The position numbers and the translations under genes are program-made. Under the pieces are notes generated by a model. That model did no database searches. It was not told where the DNA came from and worked only from the letters and a program-made list of their open reading frames with translations. This document shows positions 39,912-49,742 of a stretch of DNA of 64,000 nucleotides, piece after piece. Location of the stretch: positions 106,982 through 170,981 of the forward strand of contig NZ_VAWA01000005.1 in NCBI RefSeq assembly GCF_005771565.1. The letters are read 5' to 3'. The first letter of the stretch is position 1. The number at the start of each line of letters is the position of its first letter. Origin of the DNA: Nesterenkonia sphaerica. GTDB taxonomy: Bacteria > Actinomycetota > Actinomycetes > Actinomycetales > Micrococcaceae.

Positions 39912-42900
39912 ATGGACACACAGGCGCAGCTCACCGAAGAGCGTGGCTCAGAGATACCGCTTGCTCCGTCCTGCCCCACTTTGGTCTACGGGGCGCCCGG
40001 GGCCGGCAAGACCGGCGCAGCGGTGGAGTCGGCACTGGACTTCCTGCGCACCGGTGAGGACTCCCGTCACCTGCTGGTGCTCTCACCGACTCGCGACGCC
40101 TCCGCCCGGCTGCGCGATGAAATCGAAGCACGATGGGGGGCCGAATCCCCTGAGGCCGCGCTGAGCGAGCAGCCCTCGCGGTCGTTCGCCTCCTACGCGT
40201 TCTGGGTGCTGGGCGAAGCTCGGCGTCGCAACATGCTCCGCTTCGCCGCGCAGCGGCCCAGACTGCTCTCCGGGGCGGAGCAGGACCGCATTATCGGAGA
40301 CATCCTCCAGCAGATGGCAGGCGAGGGGGTCATCGACCGGTGGCCGGAGAGTCTGCGGGAGGCCACCCACGCCGCCGGTTTCCGCAGAGAAGTCCGCGAA
40401 TTGCTCGACCGCGCGCGCGAGTACGGCGTGACGGCCTCCTGGCTGGAGCGCGCTGCTCAGGCGCAGCACATCCCCGAGTGGCGGGCAGCAGCTGAGGTGT
40501 ATTCCCGCTACCTGGAAAGGTTCAGCTCGGCGGAGTTTGAAGATGCCTACGACCCTGCCGGGCTGATCAGCGAGGCTGGCCGGCTCCTGGAGGAAAATCC
40601 CGAGCTGCTCGACGCAGAGCGGCGTCGGCTGCTGCGCATTGTGGTTGACGACCTCCATGAAGCCAGCCCCAGCGTCTACCGCATGTTGAGGCTCATCGGT
40701 GCCGGCAGGCCGGTGTTGGCGATGGCAAACCCGGACACGGTGACTCAGGGTTTCCGCGGTGCCAGGCCGGACAGGCTCAAAGGTTGGACCGAGCTGATGG
40801 CACCCGATCCCGCCCGGGGACTCCACGGAACGGACCCAGAGATTCACCTGCTCACCGGGCATCACATGTCGGGGCCAGTGGCGCAGGTCTATGCGAAAGT
40901 CGCACAGCGGATCGCAGCCCCGGCGGAAACGGCTCTCCGGCGGATGTGGCAGCCCTACTTGCACGGGGAGGCTGGCGGATCCGACCCAGACGGATCGGCA
41001 GAGGCCGTGACCGCGGTCAGCGCCCACGCCGCTGAACGCGCAGTGCTGACCGAAATCTTGCGCCGCCACGATCATCAGCGTGTGAGATTCAGTCAGATCG
41101 CGGTGATCGCCCGCAGTGGCAGTGGCGCCCGGCGGATCAGCAGAGCACTGGCGGCACATGGAGTGCCGGTGCGTCAGTCCATGCGCGACGTCGTCCTCCA
41201 CCAGGAACCGGCTGTGGCCCCGCTGCTGACTCTGCTCTCCTGGTCGGGCCGTGAACCCCACCCTGGCGGGTTCAGCCTCAGTGAAGTCCTGGAACTCCTC
41301 GACTCCAGATACGGGCTGGCCGACCCACTGCGGCTCAGGGGGGTGCGGCAGCAGCTGCGGAGCCAGGAGCGCCAGCTCGCTTCCGCGGAGGGCAGGCAGG
41401 TCCGCAGCTCGGATGAGCTGATCCTTGCCGCCGCCCACGATCCCCAAGACCCAGTTCTGCGCGCCGTCGCCGCTCCGGCCAGGGGTAGCCGTGCAGAGAA
41501 CTCGGCATATGGGCTCAGACGGATCGCGCTCATGCTCGGAGCGGTCGGCTCAGCGGGCACACATTCCGCCCCAGGTGAGCTGCTGTGGCAGATCTGGGAC
41601 GCCGCAGGGCTCGCTGAGCCCTGGCGAGAAGCCACCAAACACACAGGCTGGGAGGCAGAACGAGCTGACCGGGACCTCGACGCTGTCCTGGCACTGTTCC
41701 ACGCCGCTGAACGGTACGAGCAGCAGAACCCGACCGGCAGCGCGGCAGACTTCGCCCAGCACCTGCAGCGGCTGGAACTTCCCATGGATACCCTGGCGCA
41801 GACCACCTCGGCTGACGAGGGGGTCGAGGTGCTGACCCCCACCACTGCTGCAGGCCGGCACTTCGACACCGTCATTGTATTGGACCTCCAGCAGGGCATC
41901 TGGCCGAACCTCCAGCCTCGTGGGCAACTTCTGCGCAGCCAGGAATTGGCCGATGTGGTCGAGGGACACAGCAGCGTCGCCAGTCGCAGTGTGATGGTCA
42001 AGCGGATCCAGACCTTGCAGGACGAATATCGTCTTTTCGCCTCGGCGCTCTCCCGGGCGACCAACCGCCTGTTCGCCGTCGCCGTGGAGACCCAGGAAGA
42101 GCGGCCGAGTGCTCTGCTGAGCCTCATCACCGCCGCCGAGGATCGGCCAGCACCCTCCGAGGCTGATTCCCGCCCCCTGACAGAGGTCACCTTCGTCGCG
42201 GAGCTGCGCCGAGCATTGGAGGACGACCCCACAGACCTCCACGCCGCGCAGGCATTGGCAGCACTGGCCCGGCACCACATCACCGGCGCCAGCCCGTCCA
42301 CCTGGTGGGGACTGCCGCAGCTGAGCACCACGGAACCGGTCCATCCTCCTGAAGACGAGCTGCGCGTGTCACCCTCATCAGTCGAGACCGCCATCACTCA
42401 GCCCCTGGAGTGGTTCATCAAACGAGTCGGCGGGACCGAACCCACTGACTTCAGCCGTCAGCTCGGCACGCTCATCCACTCCATCGCTGAGCAGCATCCC
42501 GAAGAGACTGAGGTCGAAAAACTGCACCAGGTGCTGGACGCCCGATGGCACGAGCTGCGGCTGCAAGGGTGGGAGGCAGATGCTGAGAAGGCTCGGGCCA
42601 GAGAGATGCTGCGGCAATTGGCTCGGTATCACGTAGGCGTGGGCAACCGGGAGCTTATTGGCACAGAGATCCAGGCCACCGCCGGCGCGGAGGCCGCCGA
42701 CTCGGAGAGGGAAGGCCCAGTCATCATCACCGGGGTCATCGACCGCATCGAGCGTGAACACGGCAAGCTGCACATCATCGACCTCAAAACCGGCCGGAAA
42801 GCACCGACCCGCGATGCGGCGAAGCGTCACCCGCAGCTGGGCCTATACCAGCTCCTGGCCGCAGGTGACCCTGCCCTGAGCGGACTCGGACAGTTGGAGA

Positions 42901-43142
42901 GGGCGGCGTTGCTGTATGTGGCGGCGAACCAGAACCCCACAGTGCGGGACCAGGACGCGGCCCCGCTGGAGGCTCCCAGCGCCTGGCCGGTGCAGCAACT
43001 GCGCGAAGCCGTCCACGTCATGACCCAGCCGAGCTTCGTCGCGCGGATCGCTGCCGATGCGGGGTCCGGCCGGTGGAATACCTGTCGGGTCGGGCCGCTG
43101 TGCCCGCTCTGTGAGGAATCCAGGCAGGTGACCCAGCCATGA
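39912..43142 (+). CDS. adnA: AdnA-like UvrD-family helicase-nuclease subunit
   Basis: 1076 residues. SF1A helicase with a Walker A GAPGAGKTGAA (near 30), motif VVDDLHEASPSVYRML where a UvrD-like DExx box would be, EGVEVLTPTTAAGRHFDTVIV, and a C-terminal RecB-like PD-(D/E)XK nuclease (VIDRIEREHGKLHIIDLKTG, with catalytic D...D-x-K). A terminal Cys cluster (CRVGPLCPLC) may be part of an Fe-S site. The Walker B region looks degenerate (DDLHE), fitting AdnA as the weaker motor. With AdnB it resects double-strand breaks. Overlaps adnB by ATGA. Confidence 0.88.
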   Translation: MDTQAQLTEERGSEIPLAPSCPTLVYGAPGAGKTGAAVESALDFLRTGEDSRHLLVLSPTRDASARLRDEIEARWGAESPEAALSEQPSRSFASYAFWVLGEARRRNMLRFAAQRPRLLSGAEQDRIIGDILQQMAGEGVIDRWPESLREATHAAGFRREVRELLDRAREYGVTASWLERAAQAQHIPEWRAAAEVYSRYLERFSSAEFEDAYDPAGLISEAGRLLEENPELLDAERRRLLRIVVDDLHEASPSVYRMLRLIGAGRPVLAMANPDTVTQGFRGARPDRLKGWTELMAPDPARGLHGTDPEIHLLTGHHMSGPVAQVYAKVAQRIAAPAETALRRMWQPYLHGEAGGSDPDGSAEAVTAVSAHAAERAVLTEILRRHDHQRVRFSQIAVIARSGSGARRISRALAAHGVPVRQSMRDVVLHQEPAVAPLLTLLSWSGREPHPGGFSLSEVLELLDSRYGLADPLRLRGVRQQLRSQERQLASAEGRQVRSSDELILAAAHDPQDPVLRAVAAPARGSRAENSAYGLRRIALMLGAVGSAGTHSAPGELLWQIWDAAGLAEPWREATKHTGWEAERADRDLDAVLALFHAAERYEQQNPTGSAADFAQHLQRLELPMDTLAQTTSADEGVEVLTPTTAAGRHFDTVIVLDLQQGIWPNLQPRGQLLRSQELADVVEGHSSVASRSVMVKRIQTLQDEYRLFASALSRATNRLFAVAVETQEERPSALLSLITAAEDRPAPSEADSRPLTEVTFVAELRRALEDDPTDLHAAQALAALARHHITGASPSTWWGLPQLSTTEPVHPPEDELRVSPSSVETAITQPLEWFIKRVGGTEPTDFSRQLGTLIHSIAEQHPEETEVEKLHQVLDARWHELRLQGWEADAEKARAREMLRQLARYHVGVGNRELIGTEIQATAGAEAADSEREGPVIITGVIDRIEREHGKLHIIDLKTGRKAPTRDAAKRHPQLGLYQLLAAGDPALSGLGQLERAALLYVAANQNPTVRDQDAAPLEAPSAWPVQQLREAVHVMTQPSFVARIAADAGSGRWNTCRVGPLCPLCEESRQVTQP

Positions 43143-46100
43143 GACTTGAGGAGACAACCTTGAAATTCACCCCGGCTGAGATCGCCCAGGCCCTCGGAGA
43201 GTTCACCCCCACCCCGGAACAGTGCGCGGTCATCGAAGCCGGGCTTGAGCCGATGCTGGTCGTGGCAGGCGCCGGCTCCGGCAAGACCGCCACCATGGCG
43301 GACCGAGTGGTGTACCTCGTCGCTAACGGCCTGGTGACTCCGCCTGAAATCCTCGGCGTGACGTTCACCCGCAAGGCCGCTGGCGAACTGGCTGAGCGCG
43401 TTACTGAGAAGCTGCACAAACTTGTTGACAAAGGACTGATCCAGGCCGAGGACCTCATTCCGCAGGAGCTTCGCACCCTGGCATACCGCAATGCGGAACA
43501 CCCTGAAATGGACCTGGCCAGTGTCGTGGAGCCCCATATCTCCACCTACCACTCCTACGCGCACTCCCTGGTGAGCGAATACGGGTTGCATATGGGGCTT
43601 GAACCGGACTCGGAGCTCATCGGCGGCGCCCAATCATGGCAAATCATCACTCGCCTGATCACCGAATACCAGGACGGCGCCGCGCTGATCCAGGCCGACG
43701 TCACTGCCAGTACTCTGCCGGGACAGGTGCTGAAACTCTCCCAAGACATGGCAGAGCACCTCAGGACACCCGATCAGGTCATCGAATGGCTCACCGCAGA
43801 GATCTCCCGCGCTGAACAGTGGGAACACGAGATGAGCAAAGGTGGCCAGGGCCTGCTCAACACGCTCAGGCTGCGTCGGGAAACAGCCAAGCTTGCCGCC
43901 CAGTACCAACAGGTCAAACAGGCGGAGGGTCTCATGGACCACGGAGACCTCTTGCGTTATGCCGCGCAGCTCGCCTCAGCCGAGAACTCGCCGGTTCGAT
44001 CCCGAGAGCGGGAAAAGTACAAAGTGGTGCTGCTGGACGAATTCCAGGACACCTCGCACGCGCAGCTGACGCTTTTCACCGACCTGTTCGGCGGCGGCAC
44101 CGGGCATGCAGTGACCGCAGTCGGTGACCCCAATCAGTCCATCTACGGTTTCCGAGGGGCCTCCGCCGGGCAGCTGTTCCAATTCCCCCAGAAGTTTCCC
44201 GCGGTGGACCCACACACAGGACGCGCCAGGCCAGCAGCACTGAAACAGCTGACCATAGCCTGGCGCAACGGCCGCAGCATCCTCGAGGTGGCCAACACCC
44301 TGGTCCGGCCTTTTGCGCGCTACACGGAGACCACCGGCCCACGCTGGCATCAGGGTACCGGCAGGCTGCGGCGGCAACTGAAGGAACTCATCACCGCCGA
44401 CCGCATGGATACCCGTGGCCGAGTCCTGACTGAGGAGGGGGTGCCGGTCACCTCCAGCGCAGAAGGCTGCTCGACGCCGGTGCAGCGCATCGCGCCCGTG
44501 GACGCTGTGGCCGACGGACGCGTCACCTACGGCTTCTTCGCCACCGAAGACCAGGAGGCCGCCGCCATCGTGGAATATATGCGCTCGGCCCTGGAGAGCG
44601 CACCCGCGGCGGATCCTCCGGAGTGCGCGGTGCTGGCCAATACGCACAGTCAATTGGGGAAGATTGCAGACGCCCTCCGCCATGGCGGAATCCCGTACGA
44701 ACTCGCCGGACTCTCCGGGCTGCTGCACCGCCCTGAGGTGGTGGAGCTGCTCGCCTACCTGCGTGTCCTCGCCGACCCCCAGCGTTCCGACGAGCTCTTG
44801 AGAATCCTCGGCGGGGCCCGCTTCCGCATCGGCCCGAAGGATCTGTATCTGCTGGGTCGCCGCGCCTCCGGCAGCGCGCGGAAACGCACGGGAAAGGTCA
44901 TCGAGGCCGACGAGGAGACCCAAAGTTCCTTGGAGCCCGAGCTCGACGAGATGCCATCATTGGTGGAAGCCCTCGACCGATTCGACGTGGATCCCACCGC
45001 TGAGGAACCTTCCCGGCAGGGCTTCTCAGCATCCGGGATCGAGCGGATCGCTCGGGCCCGTGACCAATTCCGCACCCTGCGCGGACTGCTCCACTTGGAT
45101 CTGGGCAGCCTGATGCAACGCATCATCAGCGAAACCGGTCTCGGAGTGGAGGTCGCCGCGCGTCCCTGGGAAGTGGGCAGCCATCCGACCCGACAGCTGG
45201 ACGCGCTTATCGACTACGCGGAAACGTTCGCCGCATCCTCCTCAGGCCAAGACCTCTCCGGTTTCCTCGAATGGCTCAGTGCAGCCTCCCATCAGGAGCG
45301 GGGACTCGAGCAGGCAGCCGCCGACCCGCAGCCCGGCGCCGTGCAGCTGCTGACCGTGCACGGCTCCAAGGGACTGGAGTGGGACGTAGTCGCGGTGGCC
45401 GGACTGCGCAGGGACCGCTTTCCGCGCCCGCCCGGCATGGCGGGCCGGTGGACCAAGAAGGAGGGCGACCTGCCATGGCCGCTTCGCGGTGATGCCGACT
45501 CGCTGCCTCAATGGGACTGCGATCAGCCGCAGGATACCAACAAGCGCACCGCACAGGTCTGGGTGCGCTCAGCGGGGGAAACTGGCTCCCTGAAGGGCTA
45601 CGAAGGTCCAGTCTATAAGGAGGACTGCCGGGAGTTCAGCGAGGAGGAAGACCGCCGCCTGGCCTACGTGGCGATGACCAGGGCGAGGGCCCGTCTGCTG
45701 TGCACCGGGGCGTGCTTCTACGGAGCCTCTGGAGGCCAGGATGCCTCTCCGTTCCTTCTTGAGATCCGGGAACTGGGGCAGCGTACTGCCAGCAGCCGGC
45801 AGTTCGAAGAGTTGGCCTGGCACGAGTATGACCCCGATGCGAAAAACCCGTTGTCGGACATCACTTTCAGCGCCGCTTGGCCGTACGATCCGTTGGCCGA
45901 GGTGGATGTGCGGCGCCACCGGCTCATCAAAGCCGACCTGAGCGATCCCACATCGATCGACACCTACGAAGACCTCGACCCCGCCGATCCGCCGCGCCGT
46001 ATCAGTCGCCGACCAGCCTTGGAGCAGGCGGCGGAACTTGTCGCCGCTGAGCTGGGTGCGGCGGAGCTTGCGGCGGGAGACTCACATCCGTGGATGCAGC

Positions 46101-46858
46101 AGGCGCGGCTGGTCATCCAGCGCGCCGAACAATGGCGGTCCTCCGCCCGGGCGCTGCAGCTGCCCCGTCAGCTATCCGCCTCATCCATCGTCCAGCTCAA
46201 ACACGACCGGACCCAGGTGCTGGAACAGGCGCGGCGTCCCATCCCGCAGAGGCCCTCGTCTGCGGCGCGGCGGGGAACCGCAATTCACGCGATTATCGAA
46301 CAGGTCCTGGAAGTGCAGGCTTCCCTGCCGGATATCGACGAACTCTTCTCTGCACATGAGGCGGAAGACACCGAAGGAACGCTGGAGCTGGAGCGAGTCC
46401 GAGCCAGCTATCAGAACAGCCCTTGGGCAGCCCAGCCAGCTTTCGCAGTCGAAATCCCGTTGGAGACCACGATTGCCGGCACCACACTCCGGGGCAGGAT
46501 CGATGCCGTGTTCGCGACAGATGCCCAGGGCGCGGCACTGAGTCATCATGTCTTCGAGACCTGGACCGGGCTGCCGCGGACTGAGCGCGACCACAGAATG
46601 GCCACATGCACTTTCGATCTCGTCGACTGGAAGACTGGAGAGGTGCCCCGAGGCCCTGAGTTGGAGGAGAAGGAACTGCAGCTGGCGGTCTATCGGATTG
46701 CCTTCAGCAGGCTCTACAGCGTGCCGCTGCACCATATCCGCGGGCATTTCGTCTATCTCGACCGGGATACAGTCCATTCCCCTGAGACACTGGCCGATGT
46801 CAGCACTGTGGAATCCATCATCCGGGGGGACTCCGTCATCCCGGCATCGGCCGGGTGA
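43139..46858 (+). CDS. adnB: AdnB-like UvrD-family helicase-nuclease subunit
   Basis: 1239 residues. Walker A VVAGAGSGKTATM, GVTFTRKAAGELAERV, Walker B VVLLDEFQDTSHAQL, GDPNQSIYGFRGA, QLLTVHGSKGLEWDVVAV and AYVAMTRARARLLC, then a C-terminal RecB-like nuclease (LSASSIVQLKHD; FDLVDWKTGEVP; ELQLAVYRIAF). All helicase motifs are intact, so this is the lead motor of the AdnAB complex. ATG 43139 overlaps adnA; a TTG at 43160 with GAGGAG 6 nt upstream is an attractive alternative start. Confidence 0.9.
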   Translation: MRLEETTLKFTPAEIAQALGEFTPTPEQCAVIEAGLEPMLVVAGAGSGKTATMADRVVYLVANGLVTPPEILGVTFTRKAAGELAERVTEKLHKLVDKGLIQAEDLIPQELRTLAYRNAEHPEMDLASVVEPHISTYHSYAHSLVSEYGLHMGLEPDSELIGGAQSWQIITRLITEYQDGAALIQADVTASTLPGQVLKLSQDMAEHLRTPDQVIEWLTAEISRAEQWEHEMSKGGQGLLNTLRLRRETAKLAAQYQQVKQAEGLMDHGDLLRYAAQLASAENSPVRSREREKYKVVLLDEFQDTSHAQLTLFTDLFGGGTGHAVTAVGDPNQSIYGFRGASAGQLFQFPQKFPAVDPHTGRARPAALKQLTIAWRNGRSILEVANTLVRPFARYTETTGPRWHQGTGRLRRQLKELITADRMDTRGRVLTEEGVPVTSSAEGCSTPVQRIAPVDAVADGRVTYGFFATEDQEAAAIVEYMRSALESAPAADPPECAVLANTHSQLGKIADALRHGGIPYELAGLSGLLHRPEVVELLAYLRVLADPQRSDELLRILGGARFRIGPKDLYLLGRRASGSARKRTGKVIEADEETQSSLEPELDEMPSLVEALDRFDVDPTAEEPSRQGFSASGIERIARARDQFRTLRGLLHLDLGSLMQRIISETGLGVEVAARPWEVGSHPTRQLDALIDYAETFAASSSGQDLSGFLEWLSAASHQERGLEQAAADPQPGAVQLLTVHGSKGLEWDVVAVAGLRRDRFPRPPGMAGRWTKKEGDLPWPLRGDADSLPQWDCDQPQDTNKRTAQVWVRSAGETGSLKGYEGPVYKEDCREFSEEEDRRLAYVAMTRARARLLCTGACFYGASGGQDASPFLLEIRELGQRTASSRQFEELAWHEYDPDAKNPLSDITFSAAWPYDPLAEVDVRRHRLIKADLSDPTSIDTYEDLDPADPPRRISRRPALEQAAELVAAELGAAELAAGDSHPWMQQARLVIQRAEQWRSSARALQLPRQLSASSIVQLKHDRTQVLEQARRPIPQRPSSAARRGTAIHAIIEQVLEVQASLPDIDELFSAHEAEDTEGTLELERVRASYQNSPWAAQPAFAVEIPLETTIAGTTLRGRIDAVFATDAQGAALSHHVFETWTGLPRTERDHRMATCTFDLVDWKTGEVPRGPELEEKELQLAVYRIAFSRLYSVPLHHIRGHFVYLDRDTVHSPETLADVSTVESIIRGDSVIPASAG

Positions 46859-46883
46859 GCTCCGGCCCGGGGGCCAGCGGACT

Positions 46884-48077
46884 TCACACCTTCTGACCAG
46901 CCCGACGGGTGAGCACAATGGCATAAAGCACGATTCCCACACCCACCACTGCGGCGATGGAGCCCGCATAGGCGGGCGCACGCAGCCCCAGCCCGGCGTC
47001 GATGGTTACTCCGCCCACGATGGCACCGAGTGCATTCGCGGCATTGAACGCCGAGTGATGGAAGCTGGCCGCCAGCTGCGGAGCCCGCGGAGCGGTGTCA
47101 ATCAGGTGCGTCTGCATCGCCGGGCCGAGGTTTGCTGCCGAGACCCCGACGCAGAAGAGCAGCAGAAGCATCAGCCACGGGATATGAGCGAACGTCGCGA
47201 ACAACCCCATGAAGACCGCCACGAGGACCATAGCCACCAGCACTGTGCCCAGGACCGACTTATCGGTCGCCGCACCACCGGTAAATGTGCCGATGACCAT
47301 GCCTGCACCAAAGATCAGCACCACCCACGGCAGCACACTGTCACTGAACCCGGTGACCTCCACGGCCACGTGGGACAAATACGTGTAAATGGCGAACATG
47401 CCGGAAAATCCGATGATCGCCAAGCCGATACCGACCCATAGCCGCTGATTGGCCAGTGCGCGCAGTTCCCCTCTGACTGATGCGCCGGCCGGAGCTGCCT
47501 GACGTGGGGCCAGGTATGCCACCGCAAGCATCGTCACCCCCGCCAGGATCGCCACAATCAGAAACATCCAGCGCCACCCAAACAGCTGCCCCACCCATGT
47601 GACAGCCGGCACCCCGGAGACGTTGGCGATCGCCAATCCAGAGAGCACCACAGCGATCGCCCGTCCTCGCTTGGCCGGACCCGCCATCTGGGCGCTCATC
47701 AGCGCCGCTGTGGCGAAATACGCCCCGTGGGGGAGCCCGGAGAGAAACCGTCCAGCAAGCAGAGTTTCAAAATTGGGGGCGACGAAGCTCAGCACGTGGG
47801 CGATGATGAACAGCACCAGCAGGAACAGCGCATAGGTTTTCCGTTCGCGTTTTGCGCCCATCAGAGCCAGGATGGGCGCCCCCACCACCACGCCCAGCGC
47901 ATATGCGGAGACAAGCATCCCGCCCTGACCGTAGCTCACCCCGAGATCCAGCACGATCTCCCGCTGCAGGCCCATTATGGCGAATTCCGTGACGCCGATG
48001 GCGAAGCCCCCGGTCGCCAGTGCCAGAATCGCCCAGGCCATCTGGGTCCGACTCATGTGGTTGGTGGTCACCGACAA
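46884..48077 (-). CDS. MFS transporter (DHA1, AraJ/YdhP-like)
   Basis: 397 residues, twelve predicted helices. GGFAIGVTEFAIMGLQREI, the motif between helices 2 and 3 (ALMGAKRERKTY), and SGLPHGAYFATAALMSAQMA are typical of the AraJ/YdhP sugar/drug efflux group. It exports small hydrophobic or sugar-like compounds; substrate unknown. It is inserted between adnB and the kinase gene, convergent with adnB. Confidence 0.88.
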   Translation of the reverse strand: MSVTTNHMSRTQMAWAILALATGGFAIGVTEFAIMGLQREIVLDLGVSYGQGGMLVSAYALGVVVGAPILALMGAKRERKTYALFLLVLFIIAHVLSFVAPNFETLLAGRFLSGLPHGAYFATAALMSAQMAGPAKRGRAIAVVLSGLAIANVSGVPAVTWVGQLFGWRWMFLIVAILAGVTMLAVAYLAPRQAAPAGASVRGELRALANQRLWVGIGLAIIGFSGMFAIYTYLSHVAVEVTGFSDSVLPWVVLIFGAGMVIGTFTGGAATDKSVLGTVLVAMVLVAVFMGLFATFAHIPWLMLLLLFCVGVSAANLGPAMQTHLIDTAPRAPQLAASFHHSAFNAANALGAIVGGVTIDAGLGLRAPAYAGSIAAVVGVGIVLYAIVLTRRAGQKV

Positions 48078-48137
48078 CCCAACCGCGGACCGGCGAGGAT
48101 CATTCCCCGCCTCGACATTCTCAGTCGGAATCGCAGG

Positions 48138-49679
48138 TCAGCTGCCCGGCGGACGCAGGCCCGGGTGACGGTCATAGAGGGAGGCGGCGGAAGCCGGACT
48201 CGGTGCTGACCCAGCGGAGTCGTCAGCGCCGTGTGACTCCGCGGCGCCGCCGGAGTCCGCAGATGACGCGGAGGGTGCCGAGGCGGCGGAAGCCGCAGAG
48301 GACGAGGACGCCGACGAGCTGGCCGAGCGTGCGCTAGCCGCCGAGGCAGCCGAGGACGGAAAGAAGTTCTTCTGTTTGGCCCGGCGTTCGGAGGCGTCGT
48401 CGGGCTGGATCGGCAGCGAACCAGTCGCGGGCGCAGGTAGGTCGAACTCACCGGCGTCATCGACATAGGCCGGCAGCTCCTCTGTCAGGGGGTCTGCCGC
48501 GAATGCGGCCGGAGCAGGGCTCTGCTGGTCAGCGTCAGCTGCAGCGTTCGCGACATCAGCGTCGGTGACATAAGCCGGCTCGTCGTCGTCCTCGTCAGGG
48601 CTGAACGAACCTGCCCCAGCGACAGTGGCCGCCGCCCCGGCTCGCCGGACAGGCTTGGAGTCCTGTTGGTCCGCGGGGGCTGGGGAGGGCCCGTCGGCCG
48701 GCGAATCCAGTGCGATCGGACGCCCGCCGTAGGTTTCAATGTCTGTTGCCAGCTGCCGTAGCAGGCCTGCGGCCTCCTCGATCATCTGGGTGTTGCCGCT
48801 GGTGGTGCCCCGGATCATCCACTGTGCAAGGGCAAATTCAGCCGAGAGTGCGGCACGGCGCAGCACATGCTCGTCCGGCACCGCGTGCCGGTGTGCGGTG
48901 TAGGCGCTGAGCACGCGGTCGCTGAAGGTGTGATCGGGGGAGGCGATGAGCCAGGCCAGGTCATCGGCGGGGTCTCCCACATGTAAGTCAGTCCACCCGG
49001 TGACGGCCATGACGCGGTCACCCTCGATGAGCAGGTTGTCCTCGTGCAGATCCCCGTGGACCACGGTGGGCGCAAATTTCCACAGCGCCCGATCCTCCAT
49101 CGCACGCTCCCACCGCCGCAGCAGCAGTGGGGGGATCTGACCGGTGGCGGCCGCGGCGTCGAGTTCATTGAGCCGACGCTGGCGGACTCGTTCGGCACTG
49201 TAGGCAGGGAGGTCCGCATGGTCCACCACAGATTCGGTCAGATCGTGCACCGCAGCGATGGTCCGGCCCAGGTCCTCAACCAGCTCCGGTGATGCCCCCA
49301 CCAGTTCGCTCAGCGCCACCGGCTCCCCGGGCAGGTGGTTGTACACAAAGACGCGCATCTCCTCGACGCGAGTCGCGCCGGCGACGCTGGGGACTCGGAA
49401 CGGCAGTTCGGCGCGGATAGCGGTGGAGAACCCTCGCAGCACCTGAACCTCGGTCTCCAAGCGCATGGCGGCCTGTTGGTGCTGTGGGCCGCGGACCCGC
49501 CAGCGGTTTCCGGAGTCGTCGACGACCACTGCCGACATGAAGTCCCGGGCGTCGTCGGGCGCATCGGCCACACCGGTCGGAGACAGACCCGGCACCGCGC
49601 GGGTCGCCAGGGCAGCCAATTCCATCGAAGTCCATCGCACGGATCTCAGCCTAGCCACCAGTGGCCTCATAACCGGCAT
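48138..49679 (-). CDS. APH/macrolide-2'-phosphotransferase-like kinase with Ala/Ser-rich tail
   Basis: 513 residues. Residues ~20-330 are a protein-kinase-like APH fold: RWRVRGPQHQQAAMRLETEVQVL, the Brenner motif VVHGDLHEDNLL and TGWTDLHVGDPADDLAWL. The DFG-equivalent metal Asp (usually I/V-D-W) appears as Gly (TGW), so activity is uncertain. From ~340 on it is acidic and Pro/Ala-rich, ending in an Ala/Ser repeat tract (~450-500). Homologues sit beside uvrD2 in other actinobacteria. Possibly a small-molecule kinase, not necessarily antibiotic resistance. Confidence 0.7.
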   Translation of the reverse strand: MPVMRPLVARLRSVRWTSMELAALATRAVPGLSPTGVADAPDDARDFMSAVVVDDSGNRWRVRGPQHQQAAMRLETEVQVLRGFSTAIRAELPFRVPSVAGATRVEEMRVFVYNHLPGEPVALSELVGASPELVEDLGRTIAAVHDLTESVVDHADLPAYSAERVRQRRLNELDAAAATGQIPPLLLRRWERAMEDRALWKFAPTVVHGDLHEDNLLIEGDRVMAVTGWTDLHVGDPADDLAWLIASPDHTFSDRVLSAYTAHRHAVPDEHVLRRAALSAEFALAQWMIRGTTSGNTQMIEEAAGLLRQLATDIETYGGRPIALDSPADGPSPAPADQQDSKPVRRAGAAATVAGAGSFSPDEDDDEPAYVTDADVANAAADADQQSPAPAAFAADPLTEELPAYVDDAGEFDLPAPATGSLPIQPDDASERRAKQKNFFPSSAASAASARSASSSASSSSAASAASAPSASSADSGGAAESHGADDSAGSAPSPASAASLYDRHPGLRPPGS

Positions 49680-49742
49680 GCAACGCGGAAGACTGTGGAA
49701 AACATCCTGGGCAGATCCTGCTGCGGCGGTACCGTAGACCCT

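Noticed and set aside
41174..42397. Long minus-strand reading frame opposite adnA
   Set aside because: Low-complexity Ser/Arg/Ala composition typical of antisense frames in high-GC genes; adnA motifs cover the same region on the plus strand.
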